Assembly: GCA_002400495.2 (NCBI GenBank)
Contig: NVQL02000006.1
Span: 23,559-87,558, forward strand
Reading direction: 5' to 3'
Length of the DNA: 64,000 nucleotides
Source of the DNA: Alphaproteobacteria bacterium
Lineage (GTDB): Bacteria; Pseudomonadota; Alphaproteobacteria; Rhizobiales; OSC116
Below, piece by piece: positions 43,038 through 52,128 of this stretch (position 1 is its first letter; each line of letters opens with the position of its first letter). The translations under genes were made by a program, and so were the position numbers. The notes beneath the pieces are model-generated. The model was not told the DNA's origin. It searched no databases and saw only the letters and a list, made by a program, of their open reading frames with translations.

Positions 43038-46000
43038 CTATTCAGCTGGTTCACCAACTTGTTTATCAATAGGTGTATTCTCTGCATTTCGCCAGTCTCT
43101 GCCATAACGCAACCATTTGAAAAAGCTATGAATGTCATCCATACAGCAGATGATGACAGGAACCAGAACCAAGACCAATATGGTGGCAATCAATAGACCA
43201 AATACCATGGTGATGGCCAGCGGCAGTAAGAATTGCGCTTGCAGGCTTTTCTCAAACAATAAAGGCGTCAGGCCAGCAATGGTGGTTAGTGAGGTCAGCA
43301 ACACTGCGCGCAAACGGTCGGCTGCGCCATAGATGGCGGCATTATACATGTCCATTTTAGCTTCTAGATGCTCTTCAATGCGGGCAACCAAAATAATGCT
43401 ATCGTTGACCAAAATACCGGCTAAGCCTAACAAGCCAAATAGGCTGAGTGCAGAGAGGTTAAAGCCCATCACCATATGGCCGATCACCGCGCCAACAAAG
43501 CCAAACGGGATGATGAACATCACCGCAAATGGCCGTAAGTAAGAGGCAAATACCCACGCTAAAATAATGTAGATAAGTGCCAAGGCAATGACAATGCCGA
43601 GCTGTAAATCTGAGACGGCTTGCGCTTGGTCAGCACCTTGGCCACCAACCGCAGATTCAATGCCATAACGCGCCAAAATGGGTGGCAATATTTCACGTTG
43701 AATGAGTGTGCGCGCGGTGTCACCGGTGATGACCGCTTCATCTACATCAGCGGTGATGGTGACATTGGTGCGGCCATTAAATTTGCGGATCGAGCGGCGG
43801 CCTTTTTGTTCAGAAATATCGGCAATTTCCTCAAGCGGCATATAATGACCTTGCGCCGATTTGATGCGGAAATTATATAAGTTAGCCATGGATTGTTGCT
43901 GGTTTTTACCCTTGATGATGATCGGCACATCACCAGTTGAAGTGGCAATGGTTTTAACCGTTACCCCTTGGAATATATCACGCAATTGGCGGTTAATCTC
44001 GGTGCTGGTAAAGCCTAACATTTTGCCTTTGGCATTGAGGCTAATCAGCACTTCGCGTTTGCCTTCGGGGTAATCATCATCGGCGGCTGTCACGCCGGGT
44101 ATTTTCAATATAGCGGCTTGCAAATCTTCAGATGATTTTTTAAGCACATCTAAATTAGGACCAGAAAGGCGGAAGTTGACATCACTGCTGTCACTATCAG
44201 CGCTGCGGTTGCCTTGAATGACCAAACGGTCAATGGTTGGCAATTGCGGGCTTAATTCGATCCATTTATCAATCAAGGTTTGGGTGCGTATGGCGCGTAA
44301 TTCCGAGCGGGTTAATTGAGCTTCAATCCACGCTTGCGGGTCGGCCTCGCCACCAATGCGCACAAAAATCATCTGTATCAACGGCTCGTTATCGATTTGC
44401 AATTCAGCTTCGGCTTTATACAGTGCTTGTTTGATTTGGTTGATATCACCGCGAATGGTTTCGGGGTTGGTTCCTGCGGCGAAACGAATGCGCGAAACAA
44501 TGCGCTCACTTTCGGTATTGGGGAAGAAATCAAACGCCAAGCGGTTAGATGTGACAAAACCTGCGGCCGTGAGCAACACGGCAAAAGAGCTAATTAAAGT
44601 GACCCAGCGCCAACGGACGGCAAAAGCCACAAGCGGCAAGAATAACTTGTGTTTAAAATAATCAAAGCCATTGTTAAAACCACGGCGGAAGCGATTGGGG
44701 TTATGATTATGTTCTTTCACATAACGCAAATGGCCGGGTAAAATAAAGAAACATTCAACCAATGAGGCGATCAATACCGAGATGACCACAATGGGGAAGA
44801 CAATCAGAATTTGACCCAAAAAACCGTCAATAATGGTCAGTGGAATGAAAGCCGCCATGGTGGTGATGGACGCTGCCATAACGGGTTTGAACATTTTTCG
44901 TGCCGCCTGTTCGGCGGCATCAATGGCAGATAAGCCTTTGGCCATTAAGGTTTCGGCCTCTTCGGCAACCACAATGGCGTCATCAACAATGATGCCTAAC
45001 ATCATTAGCAAAGCGAACATTGAAATCATGCTGATGGCTGTGCCCAATACATACATGACGATCATGGTGGCCAATATGGCCACAGGCACACCTGCCGCCA
45101 CCCAAAATGCCATGCGTACATTGAGGAAGATGAATAAGAATATAATCACCAAAACCATGCCAGATAGGCCATTGTCGATCAGTAAATCTATACGATCTTG
45201 GACATATTTGCCTTCTGTTTGGAATAATTCAACGTGTAAATTATCGGGGTATACGCCTTTTATCGTTTCTAAATAAGCTTCCAATTGCTTGATGGTGGAA
45301 ATGGTGTCAGTGCTGGCGCTGCGCCTAACTTGCAGCATGATGGCGGGATGGTCAGCAATTTCGCCAACGGTTTGGCTGGGGTTGAATTGGCTGGTAATTT
45401 GAGCCACATCTCTTAGGTAAAGCTGGCTGTTATTGGCGGCGCTTAAAATTTCAACATTCGACAAGGTGGTAATGTCATTGTTACCGCCAATTGTGCGCAG
45501 TTTTTTCTCGATCGACGATTGTAAGTCACCGGCTGAATTGCTGCTTAAACTGTTGCGTATTTTGGCAGAAATATCGCTTAAGGATAGGTTGAAGCGCTCC
45601 ATGGTGATGGGGTCAATTTCAAGGTTAATGCGTTCATTGCGAAAACCCTGAAAATCAATTTTCTCAATGCCTGCGCGCAGTAAACCATCACGTACTTTTA
45701 GCGCATATTGCACCAAGCTTTTTTCGTTCATATCGCCATAGACAGCCAGTTTGGCAATGGTTTCCCAAAATACTGTTTTGGTGACGACGGGTTTGCTGGC
45801 TTCGGATGGTAGATTGTTGATGCCATCGACCACCGATTCAACCTGATTGAGCATTTCGGTGAGGTCAGAGGCGGGTTTAAATTGAATGAATATCCGCCCA
45901 TTGCCTTCGTTGGAAATGGTGAATATGCGGTCAATATTGTCTAATTGTTTAATTTCTGGTTCGATGATGCTGATGATGGAGGTTTCGATGTCCTCGGCAC

Positions 46001-46178
46001 TGGCGCCTGCCCAAGAGACGTTGATATTTACATTTTTAAACACCGTATCGGGCATTAATTGGGTGTTGAGGCGTAGCAAAGCCGTACCACCAATGAGCAT
46101 GATGATGACCATCAATAAATTGGCTGCGGTTTTATGACGTACAAAAAAGCTAATCAAGCTGCCTTTATATTGTTGCAT
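43038..46178 (-). CDS. RND-family efflux pump inner-membrane permease
   Basis: A 1046-residue RND transporter, the normal length. A first helix (LLMVIIMLIGGTALL) precedes a large periplasmic domain; helices 2-6 near residues 335-480 include MMLGIIVDDAIVVAEE with the proton-relay aspartates on helix 4; a second set near residues 865-1010 contains LGLAGILVNDSIILV. It belongs to the HAE-like group and not the heavy-metal group by these motifs. It should form a trimer and export hydrophobic compounds with the adaptor encoded 55 bases upstream. No TolC-type outer-membrane gene is in the window. Confidence 0.92.
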   Translation of the reverse strand: MQQYKGSLISFFVRHKTAANLLMVIIMLIGGTALLRLNTQLMPDTVFKNVNINVSWAGASAEDIETSIISIIEPEIKQLDNIDRIFTISNEGNGRIFIQFKPASDLTEMLNQVESVVDGINNLPSEASKPVVTKTVFWETIAKLAVYGDMNEKSLVQYALKVRDGLLRAGIEKIDFQGFRNERINLEIDPITMERFNLSLSDISAKIRNSLSSNSAGDLQSSIEKKLRTIGGNNDITTLSNVEILSAANNSQLYLRDVAQITSQFNPSQTVGEIADHPAIMLQVRRSASTDTISTIKQLEAYLETIKGVYPDNLHVELFQTEGKYVQDRIDLLIDNGLSGMVLVIIFLFIFLNVRMAFWVAAGVPVAILATMIVMYVLGTAISMISMFALLMMLGIIVDDAIVVAEEAETLMAKGLSAIDAAEQAARKMFKPVMAASITTMAAFIPLTIIDGFLGQILIVFPIVVISVLIASLVECFFILPGHLRYVKEHNHNPNRFRRGFNNGFDYFKHKLFLPLVAFAVRWRWVTLISSFAVLLTAAGFVTSNRLAFDFFPNTESERIVSRIRFAAGTNPETIRGDINQIKQALYKAEAELQIDNEPLIQMIFVRIGGEADPQAWIEAQLTRSELRAIRTQTLIDKWIELSPQLPTIDRLVIQGNRSADSDSSDVNFRLSGPNLDVLKKSSEDLQAAILKIPGVTAADDDYPEGKREVLISLNAKGKMLGFTSTEINRQLRDIFQGVTVKTIATSTGDVPIIIKGKNQQQSMANLYNFRIKSAQGHYMPLEEIADISEQKGRRSIRKFNGRTNVTITADVDEAVITGDTARTLIQREILPPILARYGIESAVGGQGADQAQAVSDLQLGIVIALALIYIILAWVFASYLRPFAVMFIIPFGFVGAVIGHMVMGFNLSALSLFGLLGLAGILVNDSIILVARIEEHLEAKMDMYNAAIYGAADRLRAVLLTSLTTIAGLTPLLFEKSLQAQFLLPLAITMVFGLLIATILVLVLVPVIICCMDDIHSFFKWLRYGRDWRNAENTPIDKQVGEPAE

Positions 46179-46233
46179 TTTCGCCTCCTAAAATCGAGTT
46201 AAAATTGGTTTCTTGAGCTGTAAATTATCGATC

Positions 46234-47910
46234 CTAGCCACCAAATATATTTCGTGCACCGCGCCTGCCAAAGCGGCGGTTGCCGTTACCCTCACCACTG
46301 GCATTGCGCTCTTTTAATTTGGCCAAAGCTGCGGCTTGTTTTTTGGCTGATTCTTCAGAGGTGATGACCAAAACACCTTTGCCCGCTAGGGTGAGGCGGG
46401 TTTGCAATAAAACATCGCCTGCTTCTAACGGATTTTCGCTGTCAGGTTTATTGATGATCAGCACTTGGTCGCCATCATAGCCGACAACCTGTATTTGCAC
46501 TGACTCAAGGCGTTTTTCATTGGCTTTCAATTCAGCCTCAGGTTTTTCACCATTATTTTGCCCCTGTCCAGCTTGTCTTTCGCCGCGCTGTCCTTCACCG
46601 CGTTGAGTGGCTTTTTGTCCTTCTGGCCTTTGTTCTTCTGACCTTTGTCCTTCGCCTCTTACAGGTTTTTTAGGGCGGGCATCGGTTTCGGGTTTTTCTA
46701 CTGCTTTATTGGTGCCACTTTCGGCTTCATCCGTAGTTATAACAGGTTTGGGGTTGGTGCGTTCCACCACATAAACCAAATCATTGTCATAAACCATATA
46801 ATCAGGGATTTTAATAATTTGCTGATAGGTTTGGTCAGGTATCAATACCTTCACAAATGCGCCAATACGCAAGGCTTCAACCGCCTCTAAATTAATGATG
46901 CTGGCATATAAATCAATGCCGCCCGAGGCTGCAATGATTTCTGAATTGACCCGGTTAATCTGTGCTTCAAAGCGTTTTTCAATTTGGCCAAGCTGCCAGA
47001 CGGCTTGAATTTTGCGGCCAATTATGGTGCCATCTTGGGCGATGATGCGGCCATATTGACCATCAGATAAAGTGAATTTGACATCGATTTTCTGTTGATC
47101 GAGCAAGGTGGCAATTGCGGTATTGTTGCCTACATATTGGCCAAGTTCAAGGTTGGCATTATGTATATAAGCATCAAATGGGGTTAAAATTTCGGTGTTG
47201 GCCAAATCTTTTATGGCCTTATCGACGGCATATTGTTGCACTTCTGTGGTGGCTAATAATTGTAACTTTTGGTTTTTTAGATTGGTCAGGTTGGCGGACA
47301 TCTGATCGAGCGATTGTTTTTGCTGAATTAAAGCCATGCTTTTGTCATCTAAAGCTTGTTTAGAAATGATGCCCGATTTTTGCAGTTTTATCGAACCTTG
47401 GTAATCTTGTTGAGCGCTCTCATAAAGGCCAAATGTGCTTTTATAAGCAATTTTGGTGGCGGCCACTTGGTTATCAATGTCAGTGCTACGGAATGAAATG
47501 TCTTGCAAATTGGCTTTGGCGCTGAGCAAATTACCACGATATTCAAAATCATCGATTTTAATCAGAGTTTCGCCAGCTTTGACAATGGCGCCGGTTTTAA
47601 AATTGGGCGATACATAGCTCACGCGCCCGCTGACGCTGGTGCTAAGTGGCAATTGTTTGCCGGCGATGATTTGGCCAAAATTACGAATGGTCGGTTGAAT
47701 GTCTTCAAAGTCAACCACCAAAGCATCGACTGTGGCGGCTTGTTCTTTGGCCACTTTGCGTGCCACTTTTGGTTGGTTATCATTTAAAAAATTAAAATAA
47801 TATAGCGCGCCAAAAACAATCGCGGCAACCAAGCCTAAGCTGATTAATAGCCGCATAAAAAACGCAGTTTTACTGTTATTGTTAAATTGCTGAAGTGTTT
47901 TATAGGACAT
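46234..47910 (-). CDS. RND efflux periplasmic adaptor (HlyD/AcrA-like) with Gln/Glu/Gly/Arg-rich insert
   Basis: A 558-residue adaptor. One N-terminal membrane anchor (FFMRLLISLGLVAAIVFGALYYF), then a biotinyl-lipoyl-like half (VSYVSPNFKTGAIVKAGETLIKID), an alpha-helical hairpin (residues about 140-235) and a beta-barrel region. Typical length is 370-420; the extra length comes from a low-complexity segment near residues 385-470, rich in Gly-Glu-Gln-Arg and made of degenerate 5-residue units, and a Gly/Arg-rich tail (GEGNGNRRFGRRGARN). The segment splits the last beta-strand domain. It is upstream of, and co-directional with, the RND gene. Confidence 0.88.
   Translation of the reverse strand: MSYKTLQQFNNNSKTAFFMRLLISLGLVAAIVFGALYYFNFLNDNQPKVARKVAKEQAATVDALVVDFEDIQPTIRNFGQIIAGKQLPLSTSVSGRVSYVSPNFKTGAIVKAGETLIKIDDFEYRGNLLSAKANLQDISFRSTDIDNQVAATKIAYKSTFGLYESAQQDYQGSIKLQKSGIISKQALDDKSMALIQQKQSLDQMSANLTNLKNQKLQLLATTEVQQYAVDKAIKDLANTEILTPFDAYIHNANLELGQYVGNNTAIATLLDQQKIDVKFTLSDGQYGRIIAQDGTIIGRKIQAVWQLGQIEKRFEAQINRVNSEIIAASGGIDLYASIINLEAVEALRIGAFVKVLIPDQTYQQIIKIPDYMVYDNDLVYVVERTNPKPVITTDEAESGTNKAVEKPETDARPKKPVRGEGQRSEEQRPEGQKATQRGEGQRGERQAGQGQNNGEKPEAELKANEKRLESVQIQVVGYDGDQVLIINKPDSENPLEAGDVLLQTRLTLAGKGVLVITSEESAKKQAAALAKLKERNASGEGNGNRRFGRRGARNIFGG
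46607..46656. repeat. Degenerate 15-base tandem repeat in the adaptor gene
   Basis: Three consecutive units of the form CTTTGTYCTTCTGR (plus strand) occupy 46612-46656; similar broken copies continue to about 46560. They encode GEGQR/SEEQR/PEGQK-like pentapeptides. Length variation by slippage is likely. Confidence 0.6.
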
Positions 47911-47934
47911 ATTTATATAAATTCGCTAGATGAT

Positions 47935-47947
47935 AATGACTGTCATT
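47935..47947. promoter_or_regulatory. TetR-like palindromic operator candidate before the RND operon
   Basis: AATGAC-T-GTCATT is a perfect 6-1-6 inverted repeat, 25 bases before the adaptor start. Palindromes of this kind are common operators of TetR-family repressors of RND pumps. No TetR gene lies in the window, so the regulator would be encoded elsewhere. Confidence 0.5.
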
Positions 47948-48046
47948 TATTGATTTAAATTGTGTCAGCTTAGTGTTAACAATGTGGCGAAAATAAGTGC
48001 GTGTGTAATAAATTGTATCAAATAAACTCGAAGCGAAATGGCTTGA

Positions 48047-49450
48047 TTAGCTCTTACCCAATTTGTCCAGGCAGTCGGTGAGTGAGGCTTGCTGAATGTT
48101 GTCATATTCGGCAAATTGATCAATCACCTGCGCGCCAAGCTCAAGCTCAAACATCGGTTGGTTGGCGTCGCCGGCAATGGCCTTGGCTTGGTTGTCACCT
48201 AAATTAGATTGGAATATCCCCGCCGCACTGACATGTAAAAAATCCTCATAAGTAATTGGGTCAAACCTAATTAAGCCATTATTTATCAATGAACTAGGCC
48301 GCATGTCACCAATGTTATTGGCATTTTCGCCGGCTTTGGTTAGTGAATATGAAAAATAGGCCAATTCTTGCTGTCTTAACTCGTCCCAATCATCAGGAAA
48401 TGCGGCGAATGTTTTGGCTAGTTTTTGGTTATATTCGGCGGCGTTAGAACCATCGGCAGCGGGCAATATTTGGTCACGGGTCTTGGTCAATAATTCATCA
48501 TAAAGCGCATGGCCTTTGGGGGTTAGGGCAACGCCGCGTTGTTCAATTTCACCAAAGCGGGCGGTGTGAGTGCCCATAACGGCTTGCTCTTCAATTGTTG
48601 AATTTGAGCTCTGAGTAAATTCCACTTGCTCTTCGAGGGCTTTAAAGCTGGTTTGGCGTAATAATATCGGGCATTGGCGCTTGGGCGGGCCTTCAATCAC
48701 CGCTTTGGGGGTGATGTTGCGTTCGGGCATCAGCTCTTGTACCACATCAATGTCAAGGGTGCGGGGGGTTAAATGGTTAATGTGCGGGCCTTTAAACGAA
48801 ACAATGTCAGCAATCAAACGGTGGGCATCATGCAAGCGATTATAAAGGTCTAAGCTCACTTGAGCTTTGGCGTGCCATTTGAAGGTTTCGGTCACTTCGG
48901 TTACAAAACGTGTGGCATCGGCTTTGTCCAAATGGTCATTTTTTTCGGCTTTTTTCACCAGCATAATGGCATTTTCGGTGAAGATATTGCGGTTGGCGAT
49001 GGCCTGCTTGGCTTCATCGCGTAGTCGTTCATCAGCAATTAAATCAAGCCGTAATAATGAGGTGAAAACCCGAAACGGATTGTAAGCTAACGCCGCTTTG
49101 GATGTCGGGCGAAACGCAGTTGAATGAACGGGAATGCCCGTCACGCTCAAATCATAATATCCAACGGGATACATGCCCATGACCGCAAATATGCGCCGCA
49201 TCATGGATAGTTCTGCGGCTGAACCAAGGCGGATGGCACCATGGCGTTCTTCGGAAATACGGGCTAAGCCGTCAGTGGCGGCTAGCTCGTCATTTAAGTC
49301 ACGATCTTTCGCCAATCTAACGGCATTCACGCCTTTTACAAGGTCAATTAATGCCCCATATGCTGGCACTTCGCGGCGGTACATGGCTGACATGGCAGAG
49401 GAAAATTCTTCGCGAATTTCATCTTTATCCGAACGGAGTGTTTGTGACAT
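48047..49450 (-). CDS. hglS: 2-oxoadipate dioxygenase/decarboxylase, DUF1338 (VOC superfamily)
   Basis: A 467-residue DUF1338/YdcJ protein. ISEERHGAIRLGSAAEL and HINHLTPRTLDIDVVQ hold the conserved metal-binding histidines, and YPVGYYDLSV, STAFRP and YEDFLHVSAAGIF are further family blocks. HglS converts 2-oxoadipate to D-2-hydroxyglutarate with O2 and Fe(II), in D-lysine catabolism. The frame extends eight codons to a TTG, but the ATG at 49450 has a GGAA site and matches the family start. It is a single gene; no other lysine-catabolism gene is next to it in this window. Confidence 0.88.
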   Translation of the reverse strand: MSQTLRSDKDEIREEFSSAMSAMYRREVPAYGALIDLVKGVNAVRLAKDRDLNDELAATDGLARISEERHGAIRLGSAAELSMMRRIFAVMGMYPVGYYDLSVTGIPVHSTAFRPTSKAALAYNPFRVFTSLLRLDLIADERLRDEAKQAIANRNIFTENAIMLVKKAEKNDHLDKADATRFVTEVTETFKWHAKAQVSLDLYNRLHDAHRLIADIVSFKGPHINHLTPRTLDIDVVQELMPERNITPKAVIEGPPKRQCPILLRQTSFKALEEQVEFTQSSNSTIEEQAVMGTHTARFGEIEQRGVALTPKGHALYDELLTKTRDQILPAADGSNAAEYNQKLAKTFAAFPDDWDELRQQELAYFSYSLTKAGENANNIGDMRPSSLINNGLIRFDPITYEDFLHVSAAGIFQSNLGDNQAKAIAGDANQPMFELELGAQVIDQFAEYDNIQQASLTDCLDKLGKS

Positions 49451-49642
49451 TATGGTTCCAGAATTTTTTACCAATTGGTTAATATAATCATCTCATATTA
49501 AATGCGTGGCGAATGCAAACCATTTGTGTGTTTTATTCCTTTCCTATATGGCGGTATAGACGTTCTGACGAGAAGATATTATTAGATGCTTGATTTTATA
49601 GCTATGTTTCTAGAGGATGAGAAAAAAGTTTAGAGGTGTTTA

Positions 49643-50788
49643 ATGGTGTTGAAAATTGACAACCGCACAATGCGGCATTTGTGGCTAAAAAGCACGGGGT
49701 TAGGCGCGCCGCCAAACGGCGATTTAAATGTGTTGCAAATGATTAAAGATTTGGGCTTTGTGCAGCTTGATACCATTCAAAATGTCAGCCGCGCACATCA
49801 TCATATTTTATGGAGCCGCAACCAAAATTACCGTGAGCCGATGCTTGATGAGCTGCTGGCTACCAGACAAGATGTGTTTGAACATTTTACTCATGATGCC
49901 AGTATATTGCCAACTGAATTTTACCCGATGTGGCGGCGGCAATTTAACCGCCGCAAAGCGCGGATGGATAAATCTAAATATTATAATGGCAAAGTGGGGC
50001 CAAAGGGTCGTGCCGAAATTAAGGCTCGAATAGAGGCCGAGGGGGCGTTGTCAACCGCTGCATTCAACACAAAAGTTAAAGGCAAAAAACAAATGTGGGA
50101 TCGGCCACCACACAAAGTGGCGCTCGATTATATGTGGAATGCAGGCGAGCTTTCGACCTCGCACCGCATTAGTTTTCGCAAATATTATGACCTGACAGAA
50201 AAGGTGATTCCTGCCGATATTTTGGCGCAAGATATTGCTGACAAGGTCCAAATTGCATGGCTGTGCGATCAGGCGTTAGCGCGCTTGTCGGTCGCCACCC
50301 ACAAAGAAATAAAACAATTTTGGGAAGGTGCTGACATTAGAGAGGTGAAGACATGGGCTGAGGCCGAACCATTGGTTCACATAGAGTGGCAGCTGCATGA
50401 TGGCAGTTGGGCAGAAGCTTTTGGCGTGGCGGATATTGAGCAAAAGCTAGATGAGTTGCAAAAGCCGTCAAACCGTTTGCGGATTGTTAATCCGTTTGAC
50501 CCAACAATTCGTGATAGAGACCGCATTAAAAACATGTTTGGCTTTGATTATAAGATTGAAATTTTCGTTCCTGCCGCCAAACGAAAATGGGGCTATTATG
50601 TTTATCCATTGCTAGAAGGCGATCGGTTTGTTGGGCGGATTGAATTGAAGGCCGATCGCAAAGCGGGCAAATTATCGGTGGTTAATTTTTGGCAAGAAGA
50701 TGGCATTAAATGGGGTGACCAACGCCGCGAAAAATTAAAATCAGAATTAGATCGGTTTGCTAAATATGTTGGGCTGGTGGTTGAATGA
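49643..50788 (+). CDS. YcaQ/AlkZ-type DNA glycosylase (winged-helix, crosslink repair)
   Basis: A 381-residue HTH_42/YcaQ-family protein. GFVQLDTIQNVSRAHHHILWSR contains the catalytic Gln-x-Asp motif (QLD, near residues 35-37) and is the family hallmark; three winged-helix modules and a C-terminal beta-barrel (WGYYVYPLLEGDRFVGRIEL) follow. YcaQ and AlkZ open interstrand crosslinks and remove alkylated bases. A GAGG site lies nine bases before the ATG. Its stop overlaps the start of the histidine phosphatase gene as ATGA. Confidence 0.88.
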   Translation: MVLKIDNRTMRHLWLKSTGLGAPPNGDLNVLQMIKDLGFVQLDTIQNVSRAHHHILWSRNQNYREPMLDELLATRQDVFEHFTHDASILPTEFYPMWRRQFNRRKARMDKSKYYNGKVGPKGRAEIKARIEAEGALSTAAFNTKVKGKKQMWDRPPHKVALDYMWNAGELSTSHRISFRKYYDLTEKVIPADILAQDIADKVQIAWLCDQALARLSVATHKEIKQFWEGADIREVKTWAEAEPLVHIEWQLHDGSWAEAFGVADIEQKLDELQKPSNRLRIVNPFDPTIRDRDRIKNMFGFDYKIEIFVPAAKRKWGYYVYPLLEGDRFVGRIELKADRKAGKLSVVNFWQEDGIKWGDQRREKLKSELDRFAKYVGLVVE

Positions 50789-51363
50789 AAATAGTCTTAA
50801 TGCGCCACGGGCGGCCTTTATTGCATCTTGAAGCGATAAAAAATGAGCGCAAATCAGCAGCGCAAACGGGCGCTGTAATTAGAGATTATGAATTTAGTGA
50901 GCTTGATCCAATGCAACAACCACCTGCCGCATCGGCCGATGTTGCCAATGGTTGTGACGCGATATTTTGCAGCCCGATACTTCGTGCCATAGGCAGTGTG
51001 AAAATGTTGAGCTTGGCAAATGAGGCAAAGGTCGAGGCGTGTTTTGCCGAGTCCGCGCATCCGTATATGAATTGGCGCTGGCCAAAACTAAAATTTTTCA
51101 CATGGTGTTTTTTGTTTCGTGTGGCGTGGTTTTTCGGCTTTGCCAAAAATGGCGAGGCGATAAGTTTGTCGCGGCAGCGGGCGCAAATGGGTGCTGATAT
51201 GCTCGGGCAAGCGGCATTGCAAACGCCCGCAGTTTTCTTGTTGGGGCATGGGTTTATAAATCATTTAATTGCCGCCAAACTCAAACAACAAGGTTGGCGA
51301 AAAAGCGCAACAACAGGCCATGGCTATTGGTCGTATATTGTGCTTGAAAAGAGCGAGGCCTGA
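50785..51363 (+). CDS. Histidine phosphatase superfamily protein
   Basis: A 192-residue protein. The phosphohistidine motif is VLMRHGRP at residues 4-11, and the second catalytic His is in FLLGHGFINHLIAA near residue 155. CSPILRAIGSVKML fits the Arg that contacts phosphate. A hydrophobic patch in the middle (FFTWCFLFRVAWFFGF) suggests membrane contact. It could be a small-molecule phosphatase or a SixA/CobC-like enzyme; no family beyond the superfamily is evident. Translation is coupled to the YcaQ-like gene. It converges on moaE with a two-base gap. Confidence 0.8.
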   Translation: MKIVLMRHGRPLLHLEAIKNERKSAAQTGAVIRDYEFSELDPMQQPPAASADVANGCDAIFCSPILRAIGSVKMLSLANEAKVEACFAESAHPYMNWRWPKLKFFTWCFLFRVAWFFGFAKNGEAISLSRQRAQMGADMLGQAALQTPAVFLLGHGFINHLIAAKLKQQGWRKSATTGHGYWSYIVLEKSEA

Positions 51364-51365
51364 AC

Positions 51366-51866
51366 CTAAATCACATGGGCTTCATGCTTATGATTGCTGC
51401 TGCATAGCTCGCAACCTTTGCTCCATTCGCTGTCGCCATCTTCATAATGTTCAAGCTTCCAAACGGGCGATCGGTGCTTTATTTCTTCGATTACATAACG
51501 GCAGGCTTTAAACGCTTCATCGCGATGGGGTGAGCCAACTGCGATGACAATGCTGACGCCGCCAATGTCAAGCTTGCCTTGGGCATGGACGACATAAAAA
51601 TCTAGCTCTTCGCCCCATTTGGCTTGGGCTTCTTGGCAAATCTCAGTAAAATTTTGTTTGGCAAGAGGAATAAACACATCATAGCTGATGCCCAATACTT
51701 TTTTGCCCAAATTATGGTTGCGCACAGTGCCAACAAATAGGCTTTCGGCACCGTTTCGAACCGCAAGGCTCTCGCCAGTTACCGCAGCCAAACCAGCCAT
51801 GGCATCAAGCGGTTGTTGGGTCACATCCCATACATCAACAAATATTTTGCCAGCTTCAAATTGCAT
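51366..51866 (-). CDS. moaE: Molybdopterin synthase catalytic subunit
   Basis: A 166-residue MoaE. FVGTVRNHNLGKKVLGISYD contains the conserved Arg and the fold's dimer strand, VVHAQGKLDIGGVSIVIAVGSPHRDEAFKACRY-type residues give the active-site His-Arg and Lys, and EEIKHRSPVWKLEHYEDGD is the C-terminal signature. With MoaD it inserts two sulfurs into precursor Z to make molybdopterin. It is the last gene of the moa operon, four bases after moaD. There is no room for a separate terminator before the convergent gene. Confidence 0.95.
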   Translation of the reverse strand: MQFEAGKIFVDVWDVTQQPLDAMAGLAAVTGESLAVRNGAESLFVGTVRNHNLGKKVLGISYDVFIPLAKQNFTEICQEAQAKWGEELDFYVVHAQGKLDIGGVSIVIAVGSPHRDEAFKACRYVIEEIKHRSPVWKLEHYEDGDSEWSKGCELCSSNHKHEAHVI

Positions 51867-51870
51867 GATG

Positions 51871-52128
51871 TCAACCTCCAGATACAGGTGGTAAAATGGT
51901 GATCAGGCTGCCGCTTTTTAAAACAACATCTTCTGCCAATATTTCAGTTTCAGTGGCGAAACGCGATGAATCTACCAAGCCCGCAATGTCAAAGCTGGCG
52001 CTAAATTCGGCCAAGGCCGCTATTAAGGGGGCGCGTATATCAGCCACTTTGGCATCAGCACTTAATTCAAGCGCTATGTTTTGGCCAAACTGCCGAAAAG
52101 CGCCAAAGGTTTGAAGGGTGATTTGCAT
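51871..52128 (-). CDS. moaD: Molybdopterin synthase sulfur-carrier subunit
   Basis: An 85-residue ubiquitin-like protein that ends ITILPPVSGG; the terminal Gly-Gly is adenylated and thiocarboxylated (by a MoeB-type enzyme, not seen here) before sulfur transfer in MoaE. TFGAFRQFGQ at the N-terminus is family-typical. It overlaps the moeA stop by one base and precedes moaE by four bases, which fits a 1:1 complex. Confidence 0.93.
   Translation of the reverse strand: MQITLQTFGAFRQFGQNIALELSADAKVADIRAPLIAALAEFSASFDIAGLVDSSRFATETEILAEDVVLKSGSLITILPPVSGG

Noticed and set aside
49544..49559. CTATA-N6-TATAG in the region between hglS and the YcaQ-type gene
   Set aside because: Five-base arms are too short to separate from background in AT-rich DNA.
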